Positions 24,481-34,824 of a stretch of 64,000 nt of DNA are shown here, piece after piece. The DNA is from Companilactobacillus baiquanensis. Its GTDB lineage: Bacteria; Bacillota; Bacilli; Lactobacillales; Lactobacillaceae. Each line of letters opens with the position of its first letter. Position 1 is the stretch's first letter. The stretch lies in contig NZ_RHOQ01000004.1 in NCBI RefSeq assembly GCF_003946605.1, forward strand, positions 174,112 through 238,111, in the 5' to 3' direction. The notes under the pieces are model-generated. The model was not told the origin of the DNA, did no database searches, and worked only from the letters and a program-made list of their open reading frames with translations. Made by a program: the position numbers and the translations under genes.

Positions 24481-25815
24481 ATGGACAAGATATTCACTAA
24501 TAGATTTGAAAGATCATTAGCCAAAGTAACATTAAAACTCCAGCGACTTCTATTTTATAAGATTGCTCAAAAAACTTTATTCATGATATTCCCATTTGTT
24601 CTAATCGGAAGCTTTTTAAGAATAATTCAAGTCGTAATTTTAAGTAAAGATGGTCTTATCGGTACCTTATTACCTTCTTTTGAAGATAATTGGTTCGTAA
24701 ATTCGATTATCGGTGTCACTAATAATCTTTCTAACTTAACTTTAGGCTTCGTTTCTGTATTAGCAGCTTTTGGTGCAGCAAAATACACCGCAAAACATTA
24801 TAAAAGAGACGATCAACTAGCTGGACTAACTAGTATGATCTCACTTTTAGTAATTTCATACATCTATTCAAAAACTCAGCCATTAATATTTCACACTAAT
24901 CTTCTAGGGATGCGTGGCGTATTGTTTGCAATTCTTTTAGGAATGTTCGTAGGCTTAGTATTTAAAACAACTAGCCCCAAAATTCCTGAAATTCATAAAA
25001 AGAACTTCACAAGTAATATTTTACAAAGAACTTTCATTTCACTTCGTCCTATCATAATAGTTCTAGCCATAGCAGCTTTAATCAGTGCTTTAGTAAATGT
25101 TGCATATTATTCTCATTTGCCGGATGAATTTATGGATTCATTGGCTACAAATTATCAAAGTAAAAATTCTGGAATTGAGCTATTAAAAATCATTGGCATT
25201 ACTCTATATACGATCATCATGTCATTTATGGGATGGTCCGGTCCCTATTCTCCTCTTGATATGGAAAAAAGTGATCCCAATATTTTAGACAACCTTTATT
25301 ACGCACTAACAAATCACACTGCATGGGGTGCACCTCATGAGTTCACAAGCAATTCTTTATATCACGCCTTCGCTACTTTTGGTGGTGCCGGATCAACACT
25401 CGCACTCATCATAGCTATTTTTATTGTTTCTCGTGATCGTGATTTTCAAACTGTTGCCAAATGGACTATGATCCCCAGTATTTTTAACATTAACAGCGGG
25501 ATTATGACAGGTATTCCAGTTATGTTTAACATCGTCTTTTTGATTCCTTTTATTTTAGCTCCTTTAGTCAGTCTACTAATTGCGGCTGGTGCAATTTATC
25601 TTCATTTAATGCCACCAACAGTTTATCCGATTCCAAACGGAACTCCGGGACCATTAATAGCTTTTATAGGTACAAATGGTAGTATTCAGGCGTTATTCTT
25701 CAGTTTAGTGGATATAGCGATTTCCGTTTATATTTATATACCCTTCGTTAAATTAGCCGAAAAGTTAAAGAAAATTGATAATTTGGCACTTGAGGAAGGT
25801 GACAATAATGACTAA
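24481..25815 (+). CDS. PTS system EIIC component, lactose/cellobiose family-like
   Basis: A 444-residue membrane protein of the EIIC fold with about ten hydrophobic segments. The substrate-site region reads LTNHTAWGAPHEFTSN, and the typical late block is SGIMTGIPVMFNIVFLIPFILAP, equivalent to the GLPIVFNP/FLIPFIL region of cellobiose permeases. PTS permeases import and phosphorylate sugars using EIIA and EIIB, yet neither is encoded here. It overlaps the DUF915 hydrolase start by eight bases. The start ATG 24481 follows CAGGTG; GTG 24472 is the alternative. It may be a sensor or a permease using partners encoded elsewhere. Confidence 0.8.
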   Translation: MDKIFTNRFERSLAKVTLKLQRLLFYKIAQKTLFMIFPFVLIGSFLRIIQVVILSKDGLIGTLLPSFEDNWFVNSIIGVTNNLSNLTLGFVSVLAAFGAAKYTAKHYKRDDQLAGLTSMISLLVISYIYSKTQPLIFHTNLLGMRGVLFAILLGMFVGLVFKTTSPKIPEIHKKNFTSNILQRTFISLRPIIIVLAIAALISALVNVAYYSHLPDEFMDSLATNYQSKNSGIELLKIIGITLYTIIMSFMGWSGPYSPLDMEKSDPNILDNLYYALTNHTAWGAPHEFTSNSLYHAFATFGGAGSTLALIIAIFIVSRDRDFQTVAKWTMIPSIFNINSGIMTGIPVMFNIVFLIPFILAPLVSLLIAAGAIYLHLMPPTVYPIPNGTPGPLIAFIGTNGSIQALFFSLVDIAISVYIYIPFVKLAEKLKKIDNLALEEGDNND

Positions 25816-26665
25816 TAAAAAGAATTTTAAGTATTTAGTCTTTTTAGCTTTATTCCTAGTTATTCTAGGTATACCTTCATATCTTTGGAATAAAAAAAGT
25901 GTCAAAACAATGGCAGGTAGATACAACTCTCCCATGTCACCAATAATCATGATCCCTGGCAGTAGCGCCTCAGCTAATCGTTTCGATGCTTTAGTTAAAA
26001 CTGTAAATTCACAGTATGGTGAACGTCACAGTCTTTTAAAACTAACCGTCCATACTAATGACACAATAACTTATTCTGGCAGCATTAGAACTGGCGATAC
26101 TCGTCCATTTATTGTTGTTGGATTTCAAAATAATAAAGATGGTTATGACAATATCAAAAAACAAGCTCGTTGGTTTAATATCGCCTTTGATCAGTTAAAA
26201 CAACGTTATCGTTTTAATAACTTCAATGCCTTTGGTCACTCAAACGGTGGTCTAATCTGGACTTATTATTTGGAACATTATTTTAACGATGACACGATCG
26301 ACATCAATCAAATGCTGACAGTGGGATCTCCTTATAATTTTGAAGAAAAAAATTCTAATAAACGTACTCAAATGTTAAACGACTTTATTAAATATCAAGA
26401 CAAATTACCTAGTGACTTAACTTATTATTCAATTGCCGGTACAAAACTTTATACTGACGACGGTATCGTTCCTTTAGGCAGTGTAGATGCTGGTAAATAT
26501 ATTTTTGAAGGCGTGATAAACCATTACACTTTGATCACTTTAACTGGTGATAAAGCTGAGCATTCTGATATGATCAGCAATTCTCAATTTATCACTCTCT
26601 TCCATCAATATATGATCGGCAATAAAAATGGCCAGCAACAATCGACTAATAAGAATTCGCGCTAA
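25808..26665 (+). CDS. DUF915-type alpha/beta hydrolase, membrane-anchored
   Basis: A 285-residue hydrolase with an N-terminal uncleaved-type hydrophobic helix (about 9-25), so the catalytic domain is probably outside the cell. IIMIPGSSASANRFDAL is the oxyanion region, FGHSNGGLIWTYY the nucleophile elbow with Ser, DDGIVPLGS the acid position, and AEHSDM the His. DUF915 proteins are cell-surface esterase/lipase-like enzymes common in lactic acid bacteria; their substrates are not settled. It is translationally coupled to the EIIC gene (stop and start overlap) and precedes the kinase by 38 bases. Confidence 0.85.
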   Translation: MTNKKNFKYLVFLALFLVILGIPSYLWNKKSVKTMAGRYNSPMSPIIMIPGSSASANRFDALVKTVNSQYGERHSLLKLTVHTNDTITYSGSIRTGDTRPFIVVGFQNNKDGYDNIKKQARWFNIAFDQLKQRYRFNNFNAFGHSNGGLIWTYYLEHYFNDDTIDINQMLTVGSPYNFEEKNSNKRTQMLNDFIKYQDKLPSDLTYYSIAGTKLYTDDGIVPLGSVDAGKYIFEGVINHYTLITLTGDKAEHSDMISNSQFITLFHQYMIGNKNGQQQSTNKNSR

Positions 26666-26703
26666 TTCTTGTATTAGCCAGAAAACTTAAATACAATACT
26701 GGT

Positions 26704-28047
26704 ATGGTATATTTAGACTGGAATTTAAGTTTAGTTAATAATTTTGCGATCCTATTTTTGATGTTGCAATTGACACATTATTTCCTAAAAGAATTTAAAC
26801 CGTATCAAATTTTAACCGATATAATTATTTCTGTAATTTTTGCTTATATCGGTTTATTTCTTGACGATATTTTTATTTTAATGTTTGTTGGATTCATTTT
26901 ATTGATCCAATTGGCACGAACAAAAGATCATCATCTAAATTTGAAAGCAGCAATATCCTTAGTTATGGCGGCAAATTTGCAGTTGATCCTTTCAAGTTTG
27001 GCTACATATATTGCCAGAATCCTTCTCTTTGTTTCCTCAGGACAATGGCGACTCAGGACTTTAGAAAGATATCAAAATGTATTCATTGGATTAACAATCA
27101 TTGTTAACGTTATGCTAGTCTTAATTTTCATAATTTCTTTAAGTCCATTTAGAGAACGTATCACTCAAACAAGACTACAAATTGAGCACTACCATCTAGG
27201 TAAACGTATTTTCATGATTTCACTAAGTATCTTTATTTCACTAATAACGATCATGACAATTAGTGACTTTCAAGAAGTGACCGCAACTATTCAAGCGGCA
27301 TTGATCATTATATTTACCATTTTGATCGGCTTTTCATATTGGCAGGTAACCTTCTTTATCAAAACGTTTGCCTTACAAACTGAAGCTAAAGAAAAAATGG
27401 AACGTAACGAACAATTAAATAGCTACTTAACACTAGTTCAGAAACAATACACTGAATTAAGAAAGTTCAAACACGATTTTCAAAATATCATGTTATCTTT
27501 AGATCAAGTTTTAAAAGACAATGATTCTAAACAAATAAAATACTATTATGATTCACTTCTTGAAGAAGAAAAAGATTTAAACAATGTTCAAAGTGGCAGT
27601 ATCACTCAAATTCAGGCAATAGATAATGAGGCTATCAGAGGACTTCTGATTCAAAAATTTTTCAGTGCCAAAGCTAAAGATATCAATTTGAATTTTGAAT
27701 TAGATCAAAAACATTACTCGATCGAGCCTAATATTTCTATCGTCCGCATCTTGGGTGTTTTATTAGATAACGCCATTGAACATGTTCAAAATTCAGATGA
27801 TAAAAATATTACTTGTGCCTTCTTTAAAACTGGCAACACCTTAGAAATAACGGTTGATAACAAAGTTGATGGAAAAATAAACATTAATCAAATTTTTGAC
27901 TGTGGATATTCAACTAAAAAAGATCATACCGGCTTTGGACTGACTAATGTTTTGGATTTAGTTAATCACTCTTCAAATCTTTTCTTAGATTCAAAAATTA
28001 TTCATGATCATCTCATGATGACCTTGATCATATTAGGAAGTGAGTAA
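26704..28047 (+). CDS. AgrC/ComD-type sensor histidine kinase (HPK10)
   Basis: A 447-residue kinase: six or so hydrophobic helices (about 5-230), then the cytoplasmic domain. The H box is KFKHDFQNIMLSL, the N box GVLLDNAIEH, and the G box reads TGFGLTNVLDLV. Lack of a classical D box and the split H box place it in the HPK10 family, which senses peptide pheromones. The next gene is its LytTR response regulator, with adjoining stop and start. No SD is obvious before ATG 26704. No peptide precursor, transporter or AgrB-type protease is nearby, so the signal is unknown. Confidence 0.88.
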   Translation: MVYLDWNLSLVNNFAILFLMLQLTHYFLKEFKPYQILTDIIISVIFAYIGLFLDDIFILMFVGFILLIQLARTKDHHLNLKAAISLVMAANLQLILSSLATYIARILLFVSSGQWRLRTLERYQNVFIGLTIIVNVMLVLIFIISLSPFRERITQTRLQIEHYHLGKRIFMISLSIFISLITIMTISDFQEVTATIQAALIIIFTILIGFSYWQVTFFIKTFALQTEAKEKMERNEQLNSYLTLVQKQYTELRKFKHDFQNIMLSLDQVLKDNDSKQIKYYYDSLLEEEKDLNNVQSGSITQIQAIDNEAIRGLLIQKFFSAKAKDINLNFELDQKHYSIEPNISIVRILGVLLDNAIEHVQNSDDKNITCAFFKTGNTLEITVDNKVDGKININQIFDCGYSTKKDHTGFGLTNVLDLVNHSSNLFLDSKIIHDHLMMTLIILGSE

Positions 28048-28788
28048 ATGTTTCCTATTTTCTTACTAGAAGACAACGATGTTCAACGACAACGTTATAA
28101 AACATTTATAAACAATGGGATTATGATAAATGATGCCCCTATGGAGCTCAAAAAGGCTGTTGCAACGACTGAAGAGCTATTTTCTGATCCACTACCAGAA
28201 CAGGGATTATTTTTCTTAGACATGGAAATAGATACCAATAAAACTGCCGGACTAGAAGCAGCCACCAAAATAAGACATCAAGTTCCTTTGGCACAAATAG
28301 TTTTTATCACAACTCATGACGAACTTTCCATCGTCACTCTTGAAAGACGAATAGCTCCTTTAGACTATATTCTTAAAGATAAGGGCTTTGAGGATATTAA
28401 AAAAAGGATCAACAACGACATTCAACTAGTGCAAGTTAATACCGAAAAATATACCCACTACTCTCAAAACCTATTCGGGTATAAAATTGGCGAACGATAT
28501 TTTTCGATAATTATGGATGATGTGATCATGCTGATGACTGAAAAAAATGCCCCGGGAAAAGTTACCTTGATTGCTAAAAACCAACGTGCTGAATTTATTG
28601 GTTCACTTAATTCCCTTGAAAAACAATATAGTAATCTATTCAGATGTGATCGTAGTTTTTTGGTGAATTTAGAAAACATTAGTAGCTTTGATACTTCAAA
28701 AAAGGAACTACTATTCGTTGATGGTTCTACTTGTAAAGTATCGTTTCGGAAGACTAAAGAATTAACAGAAAAATTAAAAAAGCTGTAG
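28048..28788 (+). CDS. LytTR-family response regulator
   Basis: A 246-residue regulator: receiver domain (about 1-120) with acidic pocket LLEDND, phospho-acceptor Asp58 in LFFLDMEI, and Lys in DYILKDKGF. A LytTR DNA-binding domain (about 140-245) follows with YFSIIMDDVIMLM, FIGSLNSLEKQY and FRCDRSFLVNLENI. It is the AgrA/ComE-type partner of the kinase directly upstream, with no gap between the genes. LytTR proteins bind direct repeats ahead of the promoters they activate; no clear repeat pair was seen before the operon itself. Confidence 0.92.
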   Translation: MFPIFLLEDNDVQRQRYKTFINNGIMINDAPMELKKAVATTEELFSDPLPEQGLFFLDMEIDTNKTAGLEAATKIRHQVPLAQIVFITTHDELSIVTLERRIAPLDYILKDKGFEDIKKRINNDIQLVQVNTEKYTHYSQNLFGYKIGERYFSIIMDDVIMLMTEKNAPGKVTLIAKNQRAEFIGSLNSLEKQYSNLFRCDRSFLVNLENISSFDTSKKELLFVDGSTCKVSFRKTKELTEKLKKL

Positions 28789-28817
28789 GGATTTTTTCCC
28801 AACAGCTTTATTTTTTT
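28777..28817 (+). terminator. terminator of the EIIC-kinase-regulator operon
   Basis: AAAAAGCTGT-GGGA / TCCC-ACAGCTTT with T run. The stem begins before the stop codon of the response regulator. Confidence 0.85.
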
Positions 28818-28830
28818 GAATTTAAATTTT

Positions 28831-29067
28831 CTATCTTTTTCTTTTGCGACCAACTAAGCGGTCTAAAGTAACCTTATAAACGTCAGCAAAACGAATCATC
28901 ATGTAAATATCAGGTGTTCTAACGTTGTGTTCATATTTAGAAATCGTGGTTATATCAACATGCAACATTTTGGAAACTTCTCGTTCTGAAAGATTCTGCT
29001 TCATACGGTAATTTCTTAAATTGTCGCCTAATTGAACACTTTCACCGTTCAAAACCATTTGTTTCAT
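28831..29067 (-). CDS. XRE family transcriptional regulator
   Basis: A 78-residue Cro/C1-type helix-turn-helix protein: LRNYRMKQNLSEREVSKMLH followed by VDITTISKYEHNVRTPD. A basic GRKRKR tail ends it. ATG 29067 follows AAGGAGCATTATT. It converges on the LytTR operon. It is a single-domain regulator with no recognisable target; the short length allows either a repressor or an antitoxin, but no partner gene is present. Confidence 0.8.
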   Translation of the reverse strand: MKQMVLNGESVQLGDNLRNYRMKQNLSEREVSKMLHVDITTISKYEHNVRTPDIYMMIRFADVYKVTLDRLVGRKRKR

Positions 29068-29164
29068 AATAATGCTCCTTATAAATATTGTTGAGAACAT
29101 TATTTCACATATTTTACATTTAGATTACAAAAAAATATAAACGTATCATTATTGGCTATAAACG

Positions 29165-30520
29165 TTATTTACGATCTAAACTGATGACACATTCAATATG
29201 ATTTGTCATTGGGAACATGTCGACAGGATTTGCTTCACCTATCTTGTAAGTATCTTCTAACAAAGCCAGATCTCTAGCTAATGTGGCTGGATTACAACTA
29301 ATATAAACTATTCTTTCTGGTTTAAGATTTTTAATTGAATCGATCAACGAATTTGCCAAGCCCTTACGAGGAGGATCGACCATTAAGATATCCATCTTAC
29401 GGTTATCATTTGCCCAATCATTCAAGACTGCTTCAGTTTTACCAACAATGAAATCAGCGTTTTCAATATTGTTGATATCAGCATTTTGTTGTGCATCTTT
29501 AACAGCATCTTCGATAACTTCAATACCAGTTACATGCTTAACTTTATCAGCCAAAGACAAACTGATAGTTCCGATACCTGAATAAGCATCGACCACTTCT
29601 TCATCACCATCTAATTCAGCTTTATCAATTGCTAATTGATACAAATTTTGAGTTTGAACTGGATTTACTTGATAGAAAGAACGAGGAGAAATTCGATAAG
29701 TGTGACCTAATAATTGATCATCAATATATGGACTACCAGCTAATAGTATCATCTCATTACCCATGATCACATTAGTTTTCTTAGAATTAATGTTCAAATA
29801 AACGGATTTAACTTCTTTATTCTTCATGATCTCTGCTGATATTTCTTTGTAATGAGAAATATCGCGGACACGAGAAACAAGTACAACCATCATTTCACCA
29901 GTATAATAAGCGCGTCTAACCATAATGGTTCTGATTTGACCTTTGAAGTTAACTTCATCAAACCCGCGAACATTGTATTTACGTAAAATATCACGTACTT
30001 GAATTATTTCAGCATCAATTTTAGGGTCTTGGATCAAATAATTTTCCATTGGTACCAATTCATGTGAATGACGACGATAAAAACCAGTTGTCAATTTACC
30101 ATCAATTTGTCTAACTGGAACTTGAGCCTTATTACGATAATGCAAAGGATCTTCCATACCTAAAGTTGGATTCACTTTGATGTCTAATTTGGCTTTCTTA
30201 AAATCGATTTCGACTTGTTTTTGCTTAAATTTAAGTTGTTCTGAATATTCCAAATGACTTAAAGGTGCAATTCCTGTTCTAGTGTAAACATTATCGATCG
30301 TTTCAACACGATGTGGCGACTTCTTGATAATTTCAATTGCTTTGGCAAATCCATAACTCTTACCAACTTTTAAAATCACCGCTTTAACTATTTCTCCTGG
30401 CAAAGCATTATCAACAAAAAGTGTGAAGTCATCAACCTTAGCTACACCTTTTCCTTCATATGATAAATCTTCGATATTTAATTCTATTTTGTCGTTCTTT
30501 TTTATATTTGGTTTTTCCAT
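29165..30520 (-). CDS. rlmCD: 23S rRNA (uracil-5-)-methyltransferase, RlmCD type
   Basis: A 451-residue SAM-dependent enzyme that makes 5-methyluridine in 23S rRNA. An N-terminal TRAM domain (about 5-65; ELNIEDLSYEGKGVAKVDDF), the methyltransferase SAM motif VVDAYSGIGTISLSLA, MVDPPRKGL and the nucleophile Cys in YISCNPATLARDL are visible. The four-cysteine iron-sulphur cluster of Gram-negative RlmD is absent, as in the Gram-positive dual-specific RlmCD. It follows dgkB after a terminator and ends the gat-dgkB block. Which uracils are modified is inferred from the family. Confidence 0.92.
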   Translation of the reverse strand: MEKPNIKKNDKIELNIEDLSYEGKGVAKVDDFTLFVDNALPGEIVKAVILKVGKSYGFAKAIEIIKKSPHRVETIDNVYTRTGIAPLSHLEYSEQLKFKQKQVEIDFKKAKLDIKVNPTLGMEDPLHYRNKAQVPVRQIDGKLTTGFYRRHSHELVPMENYLIQDPKIDAEIIQVRDILRKYNVRGFDEVNFKGQIRTIMVRRAYYTGEMMVVLVSRVRDISHYKEISAEIMKNKEVKSVYLNINSKKTNVIMGNEMILLAGSPYIDDQLLGHTYRISPRSFYQVNPVQTQNLYQLAIDKAELDGDEEVVDAYSGIGTISLSLADKVKHVTGIEVIEDAVKDAQQNADINNIENADFIVGKTEAVLNDWANDNRKMDILMVDPPRKGLANSLIDSIKNLKPERIVYISCNPATLARDLALLEDTYKIGEANPVDMFPMTNHIECVISLDRK

Positions 30521-30549
30521 ATTTTTTCCTATTGTTTTTATTTTATAAT

Positions 30550-30583
30550 TCCAAAAGGACTGTGACTCTTGTCACAGTCCTCT
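30550..30583 (-). terminator. terminator after dgkB
   Basis: AGGACTGTGAC / GTCACAGTCCT is a perfect 11-bp stem with AAGA-type loop, followed by TTTT on the minus strand. Confidence 0.85.
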
Positions 30584-30599
30584 CTTTTAGTTGTTAATT

Positions 30600-31583
30600 C
30601 TATTCCAAGTTCTTTTCTTCTTCAATGATCTTTTTACCAGCATCTTGTTCGCTGATAGTAGTATCGATTGCTTTAGCTGGCATTGAATCAACGTTTGCAT
30701 AAATATTTATATGCTGGTGAAGATTAACAAATTCCATTGGAGCATCCCCACCATACTCACCATCTAAGTTGATCATGATTCGATTAGTGTCATTAGCTTT
30801 AACAGTCAATTTCTTAGTCTTAGTATAAATGATCTTAGGATTATTGACATGACGTCCACCATTTAAGACAAGTGCAATCAAATGCACTAAATCTCTTAAA
30901 TTGGTTTCCTTAACAATAATTAATGAAAATGTTCCGTCACCAATAACGGAATCTGGAGCAATTTGTTCCATTCCACCAATTGAATTAGTTAGACCAATTA
31001 AAAACATCGTTGCTTTTCCGTCAAAGACACCTTCGTCATATTCAATATGCATATCGATTGGATTGATTCTTGGCAACATTTCTGCACCTTTAACTAAGTA
31101 AGCCAGATAACCTAAAATTGATTTATAGGCTGAAGGGACCTCATAAGTCAGCTCGGTCATTGAGCCACCACCGGCGATATTAATAAAATAGTTACTACCT
31201 GCTTTACCAATATCAACGGGGATCTTTTGATTTTTCAAAATTATTTTAGCTGCTTCCACAACATCATCACGAGGTATCTTCAAAGCTCTAGCATAATCAT
31301 TGGTCGTACCAGCAGGAATGATTGCCAACTCTGGGCGCTTATCTAATGGAGCAACTCCATTAACGACCTCATTGATAGTTCCATCTCCACCGGCAGCAAC
31401 GATCAAGTCAAAGTTCTCTTGTGCCACACGTCTTGCCTCATCCAAGGCAGAATTCTTTTTCGGTGTAGTACGAAAAGCACTAGCTTCATAGCCAGCTTTT
31501 TCCAATACATTTAAAATTTCACCTACATTATTCCTCAATGTTTCATGCCCAGATGTAGGATTATATATCAATCTAGCACGCAT
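30600..31583 (-). CDS. dgkB: diacylglycerol kinase, DgkB type
   Basis: A 327-residue lipid kinase with the DAGK catalytic domain. RLIYNPTSGHE at the N-terminus and IVAAGGDGTINEVVNG (nucleotide site) are diagnostic, with IPAGTTNDYARAL next. It phosphorylates diacylglycerol released during lipoteichoic acid synthesis to phosphatidic acid at the membrane face. It sits 12 bases after gatB, with TGAGGGTG as SD, in the gat operon. A charged tail with EEEKN is unremarkable. Confidence 0.92.
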   Translation of the reverse strand: MRARLIYNPTSGHETLRNNVGEILNVLEKAGYEASAFRTTPKKNSALDEARRVAQENFDLIVAAGGDGTINEVVNGVAPLDKRPELAIIPAGTTNDYARALKIPRDDVVEAAKIILKNQKIPVDIGKAGSNYFINIAGGGSMTELTYEVPSAYKSILGYLAYLVKGAEMLPRINPIDMHIEYDEGVFDGKATMFLIGLTNSIGGMEQIAPDSVIGDGTFSLIIVKETNLRDLVHLIALVLNGGRHVNNPKIIYTKTKKLTVKANDTNRIMINLDGEYGGDAPMEFVNLHQHINIYANVDSMPAKAIDTTISEQDAGKKIIEEEKNLE

Positions 31584-31595
31584 AATACACCCTCA

Positions 31596-33026
31596 CTAAC
31601 GATTATTCAGCTCGGACATCAAGATCTTATTTACCACTTTAGGATTAGCCTGACCATGAGTTTGCTTCATAATTTGACCAACCAAGTAGCCGACAGCACG
31701 GTCTTTACCATTCTTAAAGTCATCTATTGATTGTTGGTTATTATCTAAGATTTCTGTGATCATTGGTGTCAAAACAGCGGGATCAGATTCTTGAACGAGT
31801 CCTTTTTCTTTAACCCAGCCTTCTGGTTCTGTTCCATTACTAATTGTCTCTTTGAAAACTTTTTTAGCAATTTTAGATGAAATTGTTCCATCAGAGATCA
31901 ACTTGATCATTGTTGCCAAATGTTCTGGTGTCAATGCTGTTTCTAATAAGCCGATCTTTTTATCATTCAAATAAGCATTAACTTCGCCCATCAACCAGTT
32001 TGAAACAAGTTTAGGATTAGCTCCGAATTTAACTGCTGCATCAAAGAAATCAGACATCTCTTTAGTATCTGTTAAAACTCCAGCATCATATTCGGGAATT
32101 CCTAATTCGTTAACATAGCGTTCACGTCTCTTGTCGGCTGGTTCAGGTAATTGATCTTGGATTTCTTTGATCCAAGCAGGAGCAATTTCAAATGCTGGCA
32201 AATCTGGTTCTGGGAAATAACGATAATCGTCAGCACCAGATTTTACACGCATAAGCATTGTTTCACCAGTTTTTTCATCAAAACGTCTTGTTTCTTGACC
32301 AATTGATCCGCCATTTTTTAAAATAGCTGATTGACGTTTTTCTTCGTAGGCTAAACCTAATTTAACAAAATTAAAGGAGTTAAGGTTTTTCAACTCAACT
32401 TTTGTTCCATAGGTATCAGATCCAACTGGGCGAATTGAAATATTAGTATCAACACGCATTGAACCTTCTTCCATCTTAACATCAGATGCACCTGTAAATT
32501 GGACAATTTGACGAAGCTTTTCAAGATATTGATATGCTTCTTCAGGTGAATGCATATCAGCCTTTGAAACAATTTCAATTAAAGGTGTACCTTGACGGTT
32601 CAAATCGACATATGAATAGCCGTCATTTCCGTGGGTATTCTTACCAGCATCTTCTTCAACGTGAAGTTCTTCGATACCGATCTTTTTCTTCTTACCGTCA
32701 ACTTCAATTTCGATCCATCCATCATGTGCCAAAGGTTTATCATGTTGTGTTAACTGATAAGCCTTAGGATTATCTGGATAGAAATAGTTTTTACGATCAA
32801 AGTGAGTATGATTTTCAACATTAGCATTTAAAGCTAAAGCAACCATAACACCTAGTCTGTATCCCTCTTTATTAACAGTTGGTAATGTTCCAGGAAAACC
32901 AAAATCAATTACGTTGGTATTGATATTAGACTCTGCACCATAGGCAACTGGTGAAGGACTAAACATTTTTGACTTTGTCTTTAGTTCAACGTGAACTTCT
33001 AGACCAATCGTAGTTTCAAAATTCAT
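31596..33026 (-). CDS. gatB: Asp-tRNA(Asn)/Glu-tRNA(Gln) amidotransferase subunit B
   Basis: The 476-residue GatB subunit, which binds the misacylated tRNA and phosphorylates its side chain. It begins [20 protein letters not shown], has [17 protein letters not shown] and [16 protein letters not shown], and ends with the tRNA-binding YqeY/Yqey-tail region [17 protein letters not shown]. Length is that of the family. The ATG shares bases with the gatA stop. With GatA and GatC it makes Gln-tRNA in organisms lacking GlnRS; a tRNA-Gln gene is at the right end of this window. Confidence 0.97.
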   Translation of the reverse strand: MNFETTIGLEVHVELKTKSKMFSPSPVAYGAESNINTNVIDFGFPGTLPTVNKEGYRLGVMVALALNANVENHTHFDRKNYFYPDNPKAYQLTQHDKPLAHDGWIEIEVDGKKKKIGIEELHVEEDAGKNTHGNDGYSYVDLNRQGTPLIEIVSKADMHSPEEAYQYLEKLRQIVQFTGASDVKMEEGSMRVDTNISIRPVGSDTYGTKVELKNLNSFNFVKLGLAYEEKRQSAILKNGGSIGQETRRFDEKTGETMLMRVKSGADDYRYFPEPDLPAFEIAPAWIKEIQDQLPEPADKRRERYVNELGIPEYDAGVLTDTKEMSDFFDAAVKFGANPKLVSNWLMGEVNAYLNDKKIGLLETALTPEHLATMIKLISDGTISSKIAKKVFKETISNGTEPEGWVKEKGLVQESDPAVLTPMITEILDNNQQSIDDFKNGKDRAVGYLVGQIMKQTHGQANPKVVNKILMSELNNR

Positions 33027-34483
33027 TAGTCTTCCCCCTTTAAAGCAGTTGGTATTTTTTCATAAAATTTATTTTCTTCTTGTAATGCATAAGCAGCATT
33101 AAAGATAGCTTGTTCATTAAAAGGTTTTGCCATGATTTGAAGTCCAACAGGCATACCATTTGCTAGACCAGCAGGAACTGAAGCAGCAGGCAATCCAGCT
33201 AAGTTAGCAGGAATTGTCAAAATATCGTTCATATACATAGCCAATGGATCATCAATTTTAGCGCCGATCTTGAAAGCGGCACTTGTTGTTGAAGGTCCCA
33301 TGATCAAATCATAGTTTTCGAGAACCTTACCCATTTCTTGGATAAAAATAGTTCTAACTTGAGCAGCTTTTTTAAAGTAAGCATCATATGCACCTGCTGA
33401 AAGAGCAAAAGTACCTAGCATGATACGACGTTTAACTTCATCGCCAAATCCTTCAGAACGTGAATTAACAAAGAGATCTTTGATATTCTTAACGTCCTTG
33501 GCACGGAAACCATAACGAACACCATCATATCTTTGAAGATTAGATGAAGCCTCACTAGAAGCCAAAATATAATAAACTTCAACCGCATGTTTCAAAGTTG
33601 GAAGACTTACTTCGTCAACGGTAGCACCGAGCTTTTTGTATGTATCAATGGCGTTATTTACTTGTTTGATAACCTCAGGATCTGCACCTTCATGCCAGAA
33701 TTCCTTAGGGATAGCAATTTTAACTCCTGTCATATCCTTATTCAGATCAGCACGATAATCGGGAACTTCTTTTTCTGAACTAGTGCTGTCGTGATAATCA
33801 TGACCAGCCATTGCTGAAAGAACAGTTGCTGAATCTTCAACACGTTTTGACATAACACCAACTTGATCAAGACTTGATGAAAAAGCAATTATTCCCCAAC
33901 GAGAAACACGACCATAAGTTGGTTTGATACCAAAAATACCATTGAAGGCAGCAGGTTGACGAATTGAACCACCAGTATCTGTACCTAAAGCGGCAACTAC
34001 TTCACCAGAAGCAACAGCTGCAGCAGAACCACCTGAAGAACCACCTGGAACTGAATCTAAGTTCCAAGGATTATGTGTATTGCCAAAGAATGAGGTTTCA
34101 GTAGATGAACCCATAGCAAACTCATCCATATTAGTTTTACCAATGTTAATAACACCAGCATTCTCTAATTTTTCAAGAACAGTGGCGCTATAAACAGGCA
34201 TGAAATTATAAAGGATCTTACTTGCAGCAGTAGTTTTTATACCATTACTTACAATATTATCCTTAAACGCAATTGGGATACCTGATAGTGAACCCTTGAT
34301 ACCGGATTCATCGATTGTATTTGCAGTATCGACTGCGGCATCGTTAACGGTGATAAAAGCTGAAATATCTTCATCTTTTTCTTTAATACCAGATAGTGTT
34401 TGTTCAGTTAGTTCTTTAGAAGTTATTTTTTTATCAACCAATTTCTTATGTAGGGAATCGATTGTTTCATTTAAATAATTCAC
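33026..34483 (-). CDS. gatA: Asp-tRNA(Asn)/Glu-tRNA(Gln) amidotransferase subunit A
   Basis: The 485-residue glutaminase subunit of the amidase signature family. The Ser-cisSer-Lys triad is visible: Lys in [10 protein letters not shown], and the serines in [17 protein letters not shown], with [14 protein letters not shown] following. It hydrolyses glutamine and passes ammonia to GatB. The start is GTG at 34483, overlapping the gatC stop in the sequence TAGTG, with GGGGGAAG as SD. It is translationally coupled on both sides. Confidence 0.97.
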   Translation of the reverse strand: MNYLNETIDSLHKKLVDKKITSKELTEQTLSGIKEKDEDISAFITVNDAAVDTANTIDESGIKGSLSGIPIAFKDNIVSNGIKTTAASKILYNFMPVYSATVLEKLENAGVINIGKTNMDEFAMGSSTETSFFGNTHNPWNLDSVPGGSSGGSAAAVASGEVVAALGTDTGGSIRQPAAFNGIFGIKPTYGRVSRWGIIAFSSSLDQVGVMSKRVEDSATVLSAMAGHDYHDSTSSEKEVPDYRADLNKDMTGVKIAIPKEFWHEGADPEVIKQVNNAIDTYKKLGATVDEVSLPTLKHAVEVYYILASSEASSNLQRYDGVRYGFRAKDVKNIKDLFVNSRSEGFGDEVKRRIMLGTFALSAGAYDAYFKKAAQVRTIFIQEMGKVLENYDLIMGPSTTSAAFKIGAKIDDPLAMYMNDILTIPANLAGLPAASVPAGLANGMPVGLQIMAKPFNEQAIFNAAYALQEENKFYEKIPTALKGED

Positions 34484-34782
34484 TATTCATCTTCCCCCTT
34501 TTCAACAATTGTAGGTACTTTGATCAAGTTATCTTCAGATTCAGGAACATTTTCAAACATTTGCTCTCTAGTTTGAGTATGGATCCCTTTATCCTCACGA
34601 AATGTTGTACTTGTATCACCCATGTTGTAAGTAGGTTCAATATTAGTTGTATCTACACTTGAAAGCTTGTCTTCCATACTAACGATTTTACCTAGTTGAC
34701 TAACAAAACTATCAACTTGATCGTCTTTTAATTTCAGATTGGCTAATTCAGCAACGTGTAAAATTTCTTCTTTAGAAATCAT
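34483..34782 (-). CDS. gatC: Asp-tRNA(Asn)/Glu-tRNA(Gln) amidotransferase subunit C
   Basis: A 99-residue GatC, the small clamp that stabilises GatA and GatB. It begins [18 protein letters not shown] and ends RTYN-type family features such as [29 protein letters not shown]. The start at ATG 34782 is set by GAGGAGATATTTC; the frame to 34797 lacks an SD. It is the first gene of the gat operon, after camS. Confidence 0.93.
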   Translation of the reverse strand: MISKEEILHVAELANLKLKDDQVDSFVSQLGKIVSMEDKLSSVDTTNIEPTYNMGDTSTTFREDKGIHTQTREQMFENVPESEDNLIKVPTIVEKGEDE

Positions 34783-34824
34783 GAAATATCTCCTCATTTT
34801 TATCTGTTTAATTATTCATTTTAT

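Noticed and set aside
26666..26703. AgrD-like peptide gene before the kinase
   Set aside because: Only 38 bases are free, and no short hydrophobic frame with SD exists there or just after the regulator.
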